In this document: positions 54,418 to 63,810 of the stretch, piece by piece
How the letters are laid out: each line of letters starts with the position of its first letter
Position numbering within the stretch: position 1 is the stretch's first letter
Source of the DNA: Paenibacillus sp. LHD-117
Lineage (GTDB): Bacteria; Bacillota; Bacilli; Paenibacillales; Paenibacillaceae
Direction: 5' to 3'
DNA length: 64,000 bases
Assembly: GCF_030929555.1 (NCBI RefSeq)
Contig: NZ_JAVFVT010000007.1
Span: 124,001-188,000, forward strand
Position numbers and translations under genes: made by a program
The notes under the pieces: model-generated
Seen by the model: the letters and a program-made list of their open reading frames with translations, nothing else
Told to the model about the DNA's origin: nothing
Database searches by the model: none

Positions 54418-54503
54418 TCATTTCGGGCGGTCTTCTCCCGCCATTCTACGCCTCGCATACATTCCCCGGCCGCCCTCATTCACCTAATCTTCGCTTGTAA
54501 GAC

Positions 54504-54539
54504 AAAAAACCTTTGGACCGCGAAGTCCAAAGGTTTTTT
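54504..54539. terminator. Strong terminator after rnc (works in both directions)
   Basis: A perfect 15-bp stem AAAAAACCTTTGGAC / GTCCAAAGGTTTTTT with loop CGCGAA, giving a T-run on either strand. It starts 2 bp from the rnc stop codon and separates the fab-rnc unit from smc. Confidence 0.93.
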
Positions 54540-54541
54540 GC

Positions 54542-55243
54542 TCATGATTCCGGAGCCAGCTTGTTCCAAGCTTCGGCCGCCGAACGCTGCTCGGCTTCCT
54601 TCTTCGTGCGACCCGCCCCGAGCCCGTAACGTTCCTCTCCGAGGTATACCTCGACGATAAACTCCCGGTCATGGGCAGGACCGCGTTCTTCGACGATCCG
54701 GTATTCGACAGGCCCGAGACCGTAATGCTGCGCGCGCTCCTGAAGCTTAGACTTGGCGTCCTTCATGAGCAGGCCGAAGTCGTTGGATTCGATATGCGGG
54801 AACATATGCTCCTCCAAAAATTCGCGCGTACGGTCAATGCCTGAATCCAGGAAGAGCGCGCCGATAAACGATTCGAACAGATCGGCAAGCAGCGCTTGAC
54901 GGTGTCTGCCGCCGAGCTGCTCTTCGCCTCTGCCGAGCAATACATGTTTGCCGAGCTCCAGCCGTTCGGCGAAAAACGCGAGCGAAGGCTCGCAAACGAC
55001 GGATGCGCGCATCCGCGTCAGTTCGCCCTCCGGCCGCTTCGGATACGTCGCGAATAGATACTCGGATACGAGCAGCTGGAGGACGGCATCGCCAAGGAAC
55101 TCCAAACGCTCGTTATCTTGGACGGAGCCGCGTTTGTGCTCGTTCACGTAAGACGTATGGGTGAACGCCTGCCTCAGCAGCCTGCTTCTTTTGAAATCGA
55201 GCTGCAGCTTCTGCTGCAGCTCGTCGAAATTATCACGCTTCAT
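54542..55243 (-). CDS. rnc: Ribonuclease III
   Basis: A 233-residue double-strand RNA nuclease: catalytic domain with [20 protein letters not shown] and [14 protein letters not shown] (metal-binding Glu/Asp), and a C-terminal dsRNA-binding domain ([40 protein letters not shown]). It processes rRNA precursors and other RNAs. Its start overlaps the fabF end by 11 bp. Confidence 0.97.
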   Translation of the reverse strand: MKRDNFDELQQKLQLDFKRSRLLRQAFTHTSYVNEHKRGSVQDNERLEFLGDAVLQLLVSEYLFATYPKRPEGELTRMRASVVCEPSLAFFAERLELGKHVLLGRGEEQLGGRHRQALLADLFESFIGALFLDSGIDRTREFLEEHMFPHIESNDFGLLMKDAKSKLQERAQHYGLGPVEYRIVEERGPAHDREFIVEVYLGEERYGLGAGRTKKEAEQRSAAEAWNKLAPES

Positions 55244-56474
55244 ACGCTTTCATCACAATCGTGGCATTATGCCCGCCGAAGCCGAAGGAATTGGACAATG
55301 CGACCCGAACGTCCGCTTGACGCGGTTTATTCGGCACGTAGTCCAAATCGAGCTCCGGATCCTGGTTGTCCAGGTTGATCGTAGGGGCAATGACGCCATT
55401 CTGCAGCGTAAGCGCCAGAATGACCGCCTCCACGCCGCCTGCCGCTCCGAGCAGATGCCCGGTCATCGACTTGGTCGAGCTGACCGCTACCTTGTAGGCA
55501 TGGTCGCCGAACGTCCGCTTGATCGCCGTTGTTTCAGAGCGGTCGCCGACCGGCGTCGACGTGCCGTGCGCGTTAATGTAATCCACTTCGGAAGGCTGGA
55601 TGCCGGCATCTTTGATCGCCTTGGCCATACAGCGAGCCGCGCCGTCAGGATCCGGTTCGGTCATGTGGAACGCGTCGCCGCTCATGCCGTAGCCGATCAC
55701 TTCGGCGTAGATCTTGGCGCCGCGCGCTTTCGCATGCTCCAGCGACTCCAGCACGAGCACGCCCGCGCCTTCGCCCATGACGAAGCCGTCGCGGTCTACG
55801 TCGAACGGCCTGCTTGCTTTCTCGGGCTCATCGTTGCGCGTCGACATCGCGCGCATCGAGCAGAAGCCCGCCATGCCCGTAGGACGGATCGTCGCTTCCG
55901 CGCCGCCCGCGATCATCACGTCGGCGTCGCCTCTTTGAATCATTTTGTACGAGTCGCCGATGGAATGCGTACCGGTTGCGCAGGCGGTAACCGCCGTGCT
56001 GTTCGGCCCCTTCGCGCCCGTCAGCATCGATACTTGGCCGGAGGCCATGTTCGCGATCATCATTGGGATGAAGAACGGGCTCACGCGTTTCGGGCCTTTC
56101 TCCAGCAACACGTTATGCTGGTCTTCCCATGTACCCAGTCCGCCAATGCCGGAACCGATCATGACGCCCACGCGTTCAGCGTCGGCATTGTTGCCGATAT
56201 CCAGGCCGGCATCCGCGACGGCCAGCTTGCTGGCTACGGACGCGAATTGGACGAAGCGGTCCATCTTGCGCGCTTCCTTGCGCTCGATGCCGTAATCTTC
56301 CGGATTGAAGTTTTTGACCTCCGCGGCGATGCGCGTCGGATATTCGGAGAAGTCGAAAGCCTCAACGACGGAAACGCCGGATTTGCCTTCGAGCAGATTG
56401 TTCCAAAATTGTTCGATGTTCGAACCTAACGAGGTCATTACCCCCATGCCTGTCACGACTACTCTATGTTTCAC
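55233..56474 (-). CDS. fabF: Beta-ketoacyl-ACP synthase II
   Basis: A 413-residue condensing enzyme that elongates acyl chains with malonyl-ACP. Catalytic Cys in [14 protein letters not shown], His in [11 protein letters not shown] and His in [17 protein letters not shown]-terminal [13 protein letters not shown] is present. GTG at 56474 is chosen (GAGG 8 nt upstream, giving [11 protein letters not shown]); the GTG three codons earlier overlaps the ribosome site. It lies between acpP and rnc, a place it does not have in B. subtilis, where fabF is with fabHA elsewhere. Confidence 0.97.
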   Translation of the reverse strand: MKHRVVVTGMGVMTSLGSNIEQFWNNLLEGKSGVSVVEAFDFSEYPTRIAAEVKNFNPEDYGIERKEARKMDRFVQFASVASKLAVADAGLDIGNNADAERVGVMIGSGIGGLGTWEDQHNVLLEKGPKRVSPFFIPMMIANMASGQVSMLTGAKGPNSTAVTACATGTHSIGDSYKMIQRGDADVMIAGGAEATIRPTGMAGFCSMRAMSTRNDEPEKASRPFDVDRDGFVMGEGAGVLVLESLEHAKARGAKIYAEVIGYGMSGDAFHMTEPDPDGAARCMAKAIKDAGIQPSEVDYINAHGTSTPVGDRSETTAIKRTFGDHAYKVAVSSTKSMTGHLLGAAGGVEAVILALTLQNGVIAPTINLDNQDPELDLDYVPNKPRQADVRVALSNSFGFGGHNATIVMKAYEA

Positions 56475-56631
56475 TTCATTCACCTCTGCAAACAGCGATA
56501 TAACGGCAACCTGCCGTTTCGTTCTATATAAATAGCGATTAAGCCAATCGTAACGGTTAGAGCAAAGCGATGCGTCTCTTCGGCAGCTTTGACATGGAAA
56601 ATCGGAAGATAAAAGCGCTTAACATGGAGAG

Positions 56632-56657
56632 AAGTCCCGCTCCTTGAAACGGGACTT
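56632..56657 (-). terminator. Hairpin between acpP and fabF
   Basis: An 8-bp perfect stem AAGTCCCG / CGGGACTT with a 10-nt loop directly after the acpP stop, in a 191-bp gap. The following minus-strand sequence (CTCTCC) lacks a T-run. It may stabilise the abundant acpP message or partly terminate. Confidence 0.5.
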
Positions 56658-56665
56658 GTCCTTCC

Positions 56666-56899
56666 TTAGGTATGAGATTGTATGTAAGTTACAACTTCTC
56701 CCACCGTCGTGATTTTCTCTGCGTCTTCGTCAGAGATTTCCATATCAAACTCGTCTTCCAGCTCCATGACCAATTCAACTACGTCAAGAGAGTCAGCGCC
56801 GAGGTCATCTTTGAAGGAAGCTTCAAGCGTTACTTCTGCTTCGTCTACGCCAAGGCGGTCGATGACAATACGTTTTACGCGATCTACTACTTCGGACAT
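56666..56899 (-). CDS. acpP: Acyl carrier protein
   Basis: A 77-residue acidic carrier with phosphopantetheine attachment Ser37 in [20 protein letters not shown]. The ATG at 56899 has GGAGG 8 nt upstream. The frame extends six codons further without support. It carries growing acyl chains for the enzymes encoded around it. Confidence 0.98.
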   Translation of the reverse strand: MSEVVDRVKRIVIDRLGVDEAEVTLEASFKDDLGADSLDVVELVMELEDEFDMEISDEDAEKITTVGEVVTYIQSHT

Positions 56900-56988
56900 C
56901 CGGTTCACCTCCTCCACCGTATTATACGAGAATTACAAGCAAAATGCCATCTTTACCTCTAGATGATGTTCAAAAAATCGCTTTTGAC

Positions 56989-57738
56989 CTACATATACAT
57001 GCCGCCGTCGACGTGAACCGTCTGGCCGGTCATGTAAGCGGCCGCGTCGGACGCGAGGAACCTTACCGCATTCGCGATATCGGAAGCGTCGCCGAGGCGC
57101 GCAAGCGGGATTTGGCCGGACAGGGACGCCTTCATCTCTTCCGGCAGCTTGTCCGTCATATCCGTCTGGATGAAGCCCGGCGCCACGCAGTTCACTGTAA
57201 TGCCGCGCGACGCGAGCTCGCGCGCGCTTGCTTTGGTGAGGCCGATCACGCCGGCCTTCGCGGCCACGTAGTTCGCTTGGCCGGGATTGCCGAGCACGCC
57301 TACGACGGAAGAGATGTTGATGATCCGGCCGGAACGCTGCTTCATCATGTGGCGGGTAACGGCTTTCACGCCGTTGAACACGCCCTTCAGATTCGTCTCG
57401 ATCACTTGATCGAACTCCTCTTCCTTCATACGCATAATTAAATTATCTCTTGTAATGCCGGCGTTATTCACCAGAATGTCGAGGCCGCCAAGCTTCTCGA
57501 TGGTATCCTTGACCATCGCGTCGAATTCGTCCGCCTTGCCGACATTCGCTTTCACGATGACGGCGCGGCGTCCCAGCGCTTCGATCGCTTGCGCCGTTTC
57601 GGCGGCGGCCGCTTCGCTGCCCGAATAGTTCACGGCTACATCGGCGCCGGCTTCCGCCAGCGCGATCGCGATCGCCCTGCCTATGCCGCGGGAAGCTCCC
57701 GTCACAAGCGCTTTTTTGCCTTCCAAGCTTGCAAACAT
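56989..57738 (-). CDS. fabG: 3-oxoacyl-ACP reductase FabG
   Basis: A 249-residue SDR enzyme (NADPH-dependent): cofactor loop [34 protein letters not shown], catalytic Ser in [15 protein letters not shown] and YVAAK motif (Tyr/Lys). The C-terminus [17 protein letters not shown] is typical. It lies between fabD and acpP. Confidence 0.98.
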   Translation of the reverse strand: MFASLEGKKALVTGASRGIGRAIAIALAEAGADVAVNYSGSEAAAAETAQAIEALGRRAVIVKANVGKADEFDAMVKDTIEKLGGLDILVNNAGITRDNLIMRMKEEEFDQVIETNLKGVFNGVKAVTRHMMKQRSGRIINISSVVGVLGNPGQANYVAAKAGVIGLTKASARELASRGITVNCVAPGFIQTDMTDKLPEEMKASLSGQIPLARLGDASDIANAVRFLASDAAAYMTGQTVHVDGGMYM

Positions 57739-57772
57739 CCCTTTCCCTCCTTTACGAAATAAACGATTGCCG

Positions 57773-58705
57773 TTATTGATTCACTTGCAGCGTCTCGAGG
57801 GATGCCAAGCTGTTGACGGACAACACGCGCACGTCCCTGTCGATCTTCTTGATCAAGCCGGCGAGCACCGTGCCGGAGCCGATCTCCACGAACGTATCGA
57901 CGCCTTGGCCGATCAAGTAACGCACGCTGTCCTCCCAGAGGACGGGCGAATAGACTTGCTCGACGAGCAGGCTGCGAATATCGTTTGCGGATGTCGTGCC
58001 GCTGGCGGTTACGTTCGCTACGATCGGCATCTCCGCATCGCTGAGCGCAACGTCCGCCAGCTTCTCGCTGAGGCGATCGGCCGCAGGCCGCATAAGCGAA
58101 GAATGGAACGGTCCGCTAACTTCAAGAGGAATGACGCGTTTCGCGCCGGCTTCCTTGCCTCTGTCGCCTACGGCCGCAACGCCGGCTGCCGTGCCGGATA
58201 CGACGATCTGGCCCGGGCAATTGACGTTCGCAAGCTCCACGGCCGTACCTGCCGCCGAAATATCGGCGCACAGCTTGGCCAGCTCTTCGCGATCAGCGCC
58301 CAGTACCGCCGCCATTGCGCCAAGACCGCCCGGAACGGCTTGCTCCATGAACTCGCCGCGTGCGCGCACGGTACGAACCGCGTCCTCGAATCCCATCACG
58401 CCTGCCGCGACAAGCGCGCTGTATTCGCCAAGACTATGGCCCGCCACGTAATCCGCCCACAGGCCGCTATCCTTGAGTAGCTCCAGATAGGCAACGCTGA
58501 CGGTAAGCAGCGCCGGCTGCGTGTTCGCGGTTTGCTTCAGTTTCTCGTCGGGTCCTTCAAAGATCATCCCCGAAAGGTCAAAGCCCAACGCTTCGTTCGC
58601 GCGTTCGAATACGGATCGAGCAATCTCGCTCGACTCATACGCGTCCTTGCCCATTCCGACAGCCTGGGCGCCTTGCCCCGGAAATATAAATGCCGTCTTC
58701 CCCAT
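57773..58705 (-). CDS. fabD: Malonyl-CoA:ACP transacylase FabD
   Basis: A 310-residue transferase that loads malonyl groups on [19 protein letters not shown] start, catalytic Ser in [16 protein letters not shown], and His in [13 protein letters not shown]. The ATG at 58705 has GGGGGG 7 nt upstream. The ATG five codons earlier is part of that stretch. It sits between fabH and fabG. Confidence 0.97.
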   Translation of the reverse strand: MGKTAFIFPGQGAQAVGMGKDAYESSEIARSVFERANEALGFDLSGMIFEGPDEKLKQTANTQPALLTVSVAYLELLKDSGLWADYVAGHSLGEYSALVAAGVMGFEDAVRTVRARGEFMEQAVPGGLGAMAAVLGADREELAKLCADISAAGTAVELANVNCPGQIVVSGTAAGVAAVGDRGKEAGAKRVIPLEVSGPFHSSLMRPAADRLSEKLADVALSDAEMPIVANVTASGTTSANDIRSLLVEQVYSPVLWEDSVRYLIGQGVDTFVEIGSGTVLAGLIKKIDRDVRVLSVNSLASLETLQVNQ

Positions 58706-58738
58706 GCCAGTTCCCCCCATGACAAAACTCTATCTTGT

Positions 58739-59725
58739 TTACCAAATAAGGACGGAAGATCCCCAAGTCAAGCCTCCGCCGAATCCGACCAACACGAGAC
58801 AATCGCCAGGGTTCACCCGGTTCTGCTCCACGGCTTCAGCGAGCGCGACGGGAATCGAAGCGGCGGACATGTTGCCGTATTTGTCCAGATTGATCATCGC
58901 TTTGTCTTCCGGCAGGTTGAGCCGGTTCAGCGCGGATTGGATAATTCGGATATTCGCTTGATGCGGCACGAGCAAATCCACGTCTTCTTTGGTTTTGCCG
59001 GCTTTCGCCAGCGCGTCCTCGGCGGCGCTGCCCATAATGCGGACCGCGAATTTGAACACATCGTTGCCCGCCATGTAAATATAATGCTGCTTCTCGCTGA
59101 TCGTGTCCGCGGATGCCGGCAATCGCGACCCGCCGCCGCCGACCTTCAGCAACTCTCCGCCGCTTCCGTCGGCGCCCAGCTCGAACGAGAGGAAGCCGCG
59201 TCCCTCTTCGACTTGTCCTAGCACGACGGCGCCCGCGCCATCGCCGAACAGAATGCACGTGTTGCGGTCCGTATAATCGGTGATGCGGGACAACGTTTCT
59301 GCACCTACGACGAGCACGTGTTTGTACATGCCGGTCGCGATCATGTTCGAAGCCGTCGCAAGGCCGTAAATAAAGCCGGAGCAAGCTGCCGACAGGTCGA
59401 AAGCCGCCGCCTTCTTCGCGCCGAGCTTGTCCTGGAGCAGGCATGCCGTCGACGGGAAAAACATATCGGGCGTAATCGTCGCTACGAGGATCAAATCAAG
59501 ATCCTCGGCCGTGAGCCCCGCGGCGGCAAGCGCGCGCTTGGACGCTTCGTAGGCTAGATCGGACGTCGCTTCCGTCGCCGCTGCCATGCGGCGCTCCCGG
59601 ATGCCGGTCCGGGTGACGATCCACTCGTCGTTCGTTTCCACCATTTGTTCCAAATCATGATTCGTAAGAATGCGCTCGGGCACATATTTGCCCGTGCCGA
59701 TAATGCCGACAGGATGCAAACTCAT
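58739..59725 (-). CDS. fabH: Beta-ketoacyl-ACP synthase III
   Basis: A 328-residue initiating condensing enzyme: catalytic Cys115 in DLSAACSGFIYGLA, His in LLVPHQANIRI and Asn in DKYGNMSAASIPVALAEAVE. It joins acetyl- or branched acyl-CoA to malonyl-ACP and sets the branched-chain pattern in Bacilli. It is inserted between plsX and fabD, which are adjacent in B. subtilis. Confidence 0.98.
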   Translation of the reverse strand: MSLHPVGIIGTGKYVPERILTNHDLEQMVETNDEWIVTRTGIRERRMAAATEATSDLAYEASKRALAAAGLTAEDLDLILVATITPDMFFPSTACLLQDKLGAKKAAAFDLSAACSGFIYGLATASNMIATGMYKHVLVVGAETLSRITDYTDRNTCILFGDGAGAVVLGQVEEGRGFLSFELGADGSGGELLKVGGGGSRLPASADTISEKQHYIYMAGNDVFKFAVRIMGSAAEDALAKAGKTKEDVDLLVPHQANIRIIQSALNRLNLPEDKAMINLDKYGNMSAASIPVALAEAVEQNRVNPGDCLVLVGFGGGLTWGSSVLIW

Positions 59726-59735
59726 AGGTAAACAC

Positions 59736-60725
59736 TCACTTCCCGTTGATTTCTGCGGTAATCGAGTCGATTAATTTCGCTTGTAGAGCCAATCTCGCTT
59801 GACGGACCGCGTTCTTGACCGCGACGACGTCGGATGAACCGTGGCACTTCACCACGAGGCCGTTCAAGCCAAGCAGCGGAGCGCCTCCATGTTCCTTGTA
59901 GTCCATTTTCTTCTTCAATTGCTTGAGCCGCGGCAGCATGATGGCTGCGGCAATCTTGGTCAGCACCGAATGCCCGAACGCGTCCTTCAGTGAAGAGAAG
60001 ATGGTTCCTGCGGCTCCTTCCATCGCCTTAAGCATAATATTGCCTGCGAAGCCGTCGCAGATGAGTACATCGCAATTGCGGGACAACACGTCCCTCGCTT
60101 CTACGTTGCCGATAAAATGAATCGGAGCTTTCTCCAGCAATTCGTACGCCGCTTTGGACACTTCGTTGCCCTTCATCGCTTCCGTGCCCACGTTCAGTAG
60201 TCCGACGCGCGGCTTGTCCATGCCATGAACTTTGGAACGGTAAATGCTGCCCATGATCGCGTACTGGAGCAAATGCTCCGGCTTCGCGTCCATATTGGCG
60301 CCCAGATCGAGCGCGAGCACGCCTTTATCGTCCATGGTCGGCATCATCGGCGCTAGCGCTGGGCGCTCGATACCTTCCATGCGCCCTACCACGAGCAAGC
60401 CGGTTGCCATAAGCGCGCCCGTATTGCCCGCAGAGAGCATCGCTTCCGCGCGGCCTTCCTTCACGAGCGTGCCGGCCACGACCATCGAAGCGCCTTTCTT
60501 CCGCCTTACCGCGCGGACCGGCTCATCGTCCGGCCCGATCACGTCGTCGGCATGATGTATCGTAATGTTGGAAGGCTTGGCGCCTTCGAGCAGCGGCTCG
60601 ATCGCCGCCTGGTCGCCGACCAGCAACAGCTCCGTATCCGGCCATTCGGCGGCGGCTTCCAGCGCGCCTTTTACGATTAGCCCAGGCGCATGGTCGCCGC
60701 CCATGGCATCAATCGCGATCCGCAT
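59736..60725 (-). CDS. plsX: Phosphate acyltransferase PlsX
   Basis: A 329-residue enzyme that turns acyl-ACP into acyl-phosphate for phospholipid synthesis. Signature parts: MRIAIDAMGGDHAPGLIVKG, MLSAGNTGALMATGLLVVGR, PRVGLLNVGTEAMKGNEVSK and CDVLICDGFAGNIMLKAMEG. ATG has AAAGGAGG upstream. Its start overlaps the fapR end by 17 bp, indicating coupling. Confidence 0.98.
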   Translation of the reverse strand: MRIAIDAMGGDHAPGLIVKGALEAAAEWPDTELLLVGDQAAIEPLLEGAKPSNITIHHADDVIGPDDEPVRAVRRKKGASMVVAGTLVKEGRAEAMLSAGNTGALMATGLLVVGRMEGIERPALAPMMPTMDDKGVLALDLGANMDAKPEHLLQYAIMGSIYRSKVHGMDKPRVGLLNVGTEAMKGNEVSKAAYELLEKAPIHFIGNVEARDVLSRNCDVLICDGFAGNIMLKAMEGAAGTIFSSLKDAFGHSVLTKIAAAIMLPRLKQLKKKMDYKEHGGAPLLGLNGLVVKCHGSSDVVAVKNAVRQARLALQAKLIDSITAEINGK

Positions 60726-61314
60726 GTGCCTCGCCTCCTTTATTGTCTGAATTTCCTGCCGATCTAAAGATGACGAAGTTCCCCTGAAATACCATCTCGT
60801 CGCCCACGTACGTGAATAGCTCCACCTTGGACTTGCTTCGCTCGCCCGAGATCGAGCGCACGTAAGCCTTCGCGATGCACTTCTCCCCCAGCCGCACCGG
60901 CCGAATGAAGCGGATGTCCGCCGTGACCGTCAGCGCGATGGCGTCGTCGATAACGGCGACCGCCAGCGAGTTCGCCTGCGCGAACACATGATGGCCCCGC
61001 GCGATCGACGTTCTGGAGAACACGTGCTCCTCGCGGATTTCGAAGATGGAAATGCCGCTCTTGTCGAGCTCAAGATCGACGATTTCGCCGATGACCTCGT
61101 GTAGCGGAAGCGATTTGACGGAATCATAAGAACGTTCCGCCATCAGCTTCATTCTTTCCCTTAGCTCCGGAATGCCGAGCTCCATCCGGTCGAGCCGGAT
61201 CGTCTGGATGCTGACCTTGAGCAAGCGGGTAAGCTCGCGATCCGTTATAAAAGGATTGTCTTCTATATGCTGGGCCAGCTGCTGATGCCGCTGTCGTTTG
61301 GTCATTCGATCCAT
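60709..61314 (-). CDS. fapR: Fatty-acid and phospholipid synthesis repressor FapR
   Basis: A 201-residue repressor released by malonyl-CoA: N-terminal DeoR-like HTH (ITDRELTRLLKVSIQTIRLD, RMELGIPELRERMK) and a C-terminal hot-dog thioesterase-like ligand domain (ARGHHVFAQANSLAVAVIDD, VGDEMVFQGNFVIFR). The ATG at 61314 is chosen, with AAAGG/GGCGG upstream; ATG 61305 is possible. It is the first gene of the fab cluster and has a candidate FapR site in its own promoter region. Confidence 0.95.
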   Translation of the reverse strand: MDRMTKRQRHQQLAQHIEDNPFITDRELTRLLKVSIQTIRLDRMELGIPELRERMKLMAERSYDSVKSLPLHEVIGEIVDLELDKSGISIFEIREEHVFSRTSIARGHHVFAQANSLAVAVIDDAIALTVTADIRFIRPVRLGEKCIAKAYVRSISGERSKSKVELFTYVGDEMVFQGNFVIFRSAGNSDNKGGEAHADRD

Positions 61315-61364
61315 GCTCGGCACCGCCTTTGCGCTTCATTATAGGATATGTATAGGAGCACATT

Positions 61365-61381
61365 TTATCACCTGGTACTAA
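61365..61381 (-). promoter_or_regulatory. Candidate FapR operator
   Basis: The minus strand reads TTAGTACCAGGTGATAA, 51 bp before the fapR start. It matches the known Bacillus FapR operator TTAGTACCTAGTCTTAA at 13 of 17 positions, with the first eight identical. It lies in the fapR upstream region, so autoregulation is expected. Confidence 0.6.
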
Positions 61382-61419
61382 GACAGTATATAAAAAAAAC
61401 GCTCCATGCGCAATGCGGC

Positions 61420-61455
61420 AAAAAAAATAGCACCCCATCGCGAGATGAAGTGCTA
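61420..61455 (-). terminator. Terminator after rpmF
   Basis: Minus-strand stem TAGCAC-TT-CATC-TCGC-GATG-GG-GTGCTA followed by eight T. It lies 19 bp after the rpmF stop and ends the yceD-rpmF unit before fapR. Confidence 0.93.
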
Positions 61456-61473
61456 CCGTCGCCGAGATCCGTC

Positions 61474-61647
61474 CTATTGGGAAATGATCTCTTTCGTTTT
61501 GTAATATCCGCACACTTTGCATACGTGGTGAGCCAATTTCAGCTCTCCGCACTGCTCACATTTCACCATGCCCGGTACTGCCAGCTTGAAATGCGTGCGA
61601 CGTTTGTCGCGGCGAGTCTTGGATGTTCTACGTTGTGGTACTGCCAT
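61474..61647 (-). CDS. rpmF: 50S ribosomal protein L32 (zinc-binding form)
   Basis: A 57-residue protein: [20 protein letters not shown] start and two CxxC pairs (Cys30/Cys33, Cys43/Cys46) that should bind zinc, so this is the C+ form. The ATG at 61647 has AAGGAGG upstream; the 11-codon longer frame is unsupported. It follows the DUF177 gene as in many bacteria, but here the third copy of the intercistronic repeat lies between them. Confidence 0.97.
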   Translation of the reverse strand: MAVPQRRTSKTRRDKRRTHFKLAVPGMVKCEQCGELKLAHHVCKVCGYYKTKEIISQ

Positions 61648-61673
61648 CTTTCCCACCTCCTTCACAAATTGAA

Positions 61674-61836
61674 GTTCCAAATTTGATCACGAAGTAACTC
61701 GGGAAGCTTACTCGACGTCGAATCTTGAACTCAGCCGGAACTTCCGGTACTCACGTAGCTCTGCTACGCTCCGTTCCTCAGTTCTCGGCTTCGTCCAACC
61801 TTCTCGGTGCTGAAATCCGGGATACTCCATTTCAAA
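61674..61836 (-). repeat. Intercistronic palindromic repeat, copy 3 (yceD|rpmF)
   Basis: A 163-bp relative of 14449-14614 and 35144-35347. It shares TTGATCACGAAGT with copy 1 and CGAATCTTGAACTCAGCCG with copy 2. It also has the core CTCACGTAGCTCTGCTACGC and the CTCGGTGCTGAAA block. The inner stem is GCCG-GAACT / AGTTC-T-CGGC. The outer ends are more worn than in the other copies (GTTCCAAAT against ATTTCAAA). It begins 6 nt after the upstream stop region and ends 26 nt before the rpmF ATG. Confidence 0.83.
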
Positions 61837-61842
61837 ATCAAA

Positions 61843-62367
61843 CTACTCCTTAAACAAATCCTTGAGCGCCGCGAAGCGAGGGTCGATCTTCTCGTTCTTG
61901 CAGCTGCATGTGTGCTCATTCAGGTTCTGCCCGCATACCTGGCAAAGTCCCTTGCAATCCTTCGCGCATAGCGGAGCGAAAGGCATGAACAGCAGAAGCG
62001 ATTCTTCCAGGTACGGTTTCAGGTCCAGCTTATCCCCTGCCACTTCCACGAACTCATCGTCTTCTTCTTCATCGGATTCCTCATCGCCTGGCGTATCACT
62101 CGTCGCTGGCTTGAACTGCTCGTAGAAAGGAATGACTGTATGTTCCTTCGTCGGCTCCAGGCAACGCGAGCAAGCCAGCTCTAGATCGGCGGACATCTCG
62201 CCTTCCACGGTGATATATCCGTCGTGGCCAGTCACTTCAAGCGATACGGACAGAGGTCCCGCTTGAATCACGTCCGAACGTCCCTTGAACAGGTCGCTTA
62301 CATCCAACTCTTCCTTAACCGATGCTTTCAAGCCTTTGGACATCATCTCTTGCATACGAAACAACAT
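61843..62367 (-). CDS. DUF177 (YceD/YlbN-like) protein
   Basis: A 174-residue protein of the YceD family, usually linked to rpmF and to 23S rRNA or ribosome maturation, though the role is not settled. Features: GYITVEGEMSADLELACSRC, an acidic run of Asp/Glu near the centre (about 105-122), LDLKPYLEESLLLFMPFAPL, and a Cys-rich C-terminus (CAKDCKGLCQVCGQNLNEHT then CSC) that could bind metal. ATG 62367 is chosen near GGGGTG; a start 7 codons earlier is possible. Confidence 0.92.
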   Translation of the reverse strand: MLFRMQEMMSKGLKASVKEELDVSDLFKGRSDVIQAGPLSVSLEVTGHDGYITVEGEMSADLELACSRCLEPTKEHTVIPFYEQFKPATSDTPGDEESDEEEDDEFVEVAGDKLDLKPYLEESLLLFMPFAPLCAKDCKGLCQVCGQNLNEHTCSCKNEKIDPRFAALKDLFKE

Positions 62368-62393
62368 ATCATCACCCCAAACAAACAAAGATT

Positions 62394-62423
62394 ATTATAT
62401 CTATTCGCCTATCGTTTTGTCAA
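62394..62423 (-). promoter_or_regulatory. SigA promoter of yceD-rpmF
   Basis: Minus-strand TTGACA and TATAAT, both exact consensus, with an 18-nt spacer. The -10 lies about 27 bp before the DUF177 start. It is the strongest-looking promoter in the window. Confidence 0.88.
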
Positions 62424-62481
62424 CAATTTCACGTTGTGCACCTTAGGGAAACCGATAGATGCGCTGCGTTACCCGGGCTTC

Positions 62482-62512
62482 TTGGATCGAATAGCCGCCT
62501 CTGTGCTATAGT
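62482..62512 (+). promoter_or_regulatory. Possible promoter of tmcAL
   Basis: Plus-strand TTGGAT and TATAGT with a 19-nt spacer and a TGC extended -10, 35 bp before the tmcAL ATG. It is divergent from the yceD promoter. Confidence 0.45.
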
Positions 62513-62547
62513 GGAAGGAACATCCAATAACAGAGAGGATCGGAATC

Positions 62548-63789
62548 ATGCGGACAGTAGGTCTGATCGTAGAATACAACCCGTTCCACAACGGACATTC
62601 TTATCATTTGCAGCAATCGCTCAAAATAACGGGAGCCGAAGCGGTCGTCGCCGTCATGAGCGGCAACTTCCTGCAGCGCGGAGAGCCAGCCCTCGTCGAC
62701 AAGTGGACTCGGACGCGCATGGCGCTCGCAGGAGGCTGCGATCTCGTCATCGAGCTGCCCGTCGCGTATGCGACCCAAGCCGCCGAATGGTTCGCCTACG
62801 GAGCCGTCTCGCTGCTCGAAGCGACCGGCGTCGTGGATGCGTTCTGCTTCGGCACCGAGAGCGGCCTGCTCTCCCCGCTGCTGCGGGCGGCGGAGCTGGC
62901 CTCGGATGAACCGGAGGCGTTCAAGCGTTTGCTGAAACAGCGGCTTGAGACCGGCATGGCTTATCCGCAGGCCTACAGCGGGGCGATCGCCGCATATACG
63001 GCGGAGCAAGGCGATGCCGACGCTTCGTCGTTCCCGTTCGACCAGCCAAACCATACGCTCGGCCTGCATTACCTGATCGCCCATCGACGGCTGCGCGGGC
63101 GTATGGAACCGTTCACGATCGCCAGGGAGAAAGCGGAATACAATCAGACTACGATTACGGACATCCGGATCGCAAGCGCCACCGCCATCCGAAAACGACT
63201 GTTCGAGGGGCTCTCTTTGACGGATATTCTACCCTTCGTCCCGGCTTCTACTTATGAACTATTGTCCGACTGCGTGGAGAAAAGGCTTGCCCCGATCGGA
63301 TGGGATCATTATATGCATCCGCTCCTGCACGGCATGCTGACAAGTAGCGCCGAACAGTTGGGCCAGCTGCACGAGCTGTCGGAAGGGCTTGAGCATCGTC
63401 TTCTTCAAAGCTTGCCGAATCTCGAAACAGTCAGCTTCGAATCGCTTCTGGCTCAGCTCAAAACAAAAAGATACACCCGCACGAAGCTGCAGCGCGCGCT
63501 CTTGTCCGTGCTGCTCGGTCACGCCAAATCGGATTTCACCGCGGACAAGCTACGTTCCGGCGCAGGATACTTGCGCATACTCGGCTTCACCGATAAAGGC
63601 CGGCAATTGCTCAAACAGATGAAGAAAACCGCGACCATGCCCGTCCTGCTCAGCGCGGCGCGACCCCCGGAACGGTTCCGCTACCTCGACCTCGACACGG
63701 CCGCCAGCGCCGCTTACCTGCTCGGCGTTCCGGGAGCCAACGCGGTGGATCTATTCCGCGACTTCAGAGACATGCCGGTCATCGTATAG
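62548..63789 (+). CDS. tmcAL: tRNA-Met cytidine acetate ligase TmcAL (YlbM)
   Basis: A 413-residue nucleotidyltransferase-like enzyme that uses acetate and ATP to acetylate C34 of elongator tRNA-Met. N-terminal HxGH-type motif in GLIVEYNPFHNGHSYHL and the block AVMSGNFLQRGEPALVDKWT are diagnostic. FCFGTESG and SATAIRKRL follow. AGAGG lies 9 nt before the ATG. It is convergent with the protease gene at the window edge. Confidence 0.95.
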   Translation: MRTVGLIVEYNPFHNGHSYHLQQSLKITGAEAVVAVMSGNFLQRGEPALVDKWTRTRMALAGGCDLVIELPVAYATQAAEWFAYGAVSLLEATGVVDAFCFGTESGLLSPLLRAAELASDEPEAFKRLLKQRLETGMAYPQAYSGAIAAYTAEQGDADASSFPFDQPNHTLGLHYLIAHRRLRGRMEPFTIAREKAEYNQTTITDIRIASATAIRKRLFEGLSLTDILPFVPASTYELLSDCVEKRLAPIGWDHYMHPLLHGMLTSSAEQLGQLHELSEGLEHRLLQSLPNLETVSFESLLAQLKTKRYTRTKLQRALLSVLLGHAKSDFTADKLRSGAGYLRILGFTDKGRQLLKQMKKTATMPVLLSAARPPERFRYLDLDTAASAAYLLGVPGANAVDLFRDFRDMPVIV

Positions 63790-63810
63790 CGCCGATCGGA
63801 CTGGCTGTCT

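Noticed and set aside
55161..56429. 422-codon plus-strand open frame
   Set aside because: It is antisense to fabF, is His/Arg-rich with no recognisable domain, and is a shadow frame.
14449..61836. CRISPR array
   Set aside because: The three repeats are far apart, long and palindromic; no short, evenly spaced repeats or cas genes exist.
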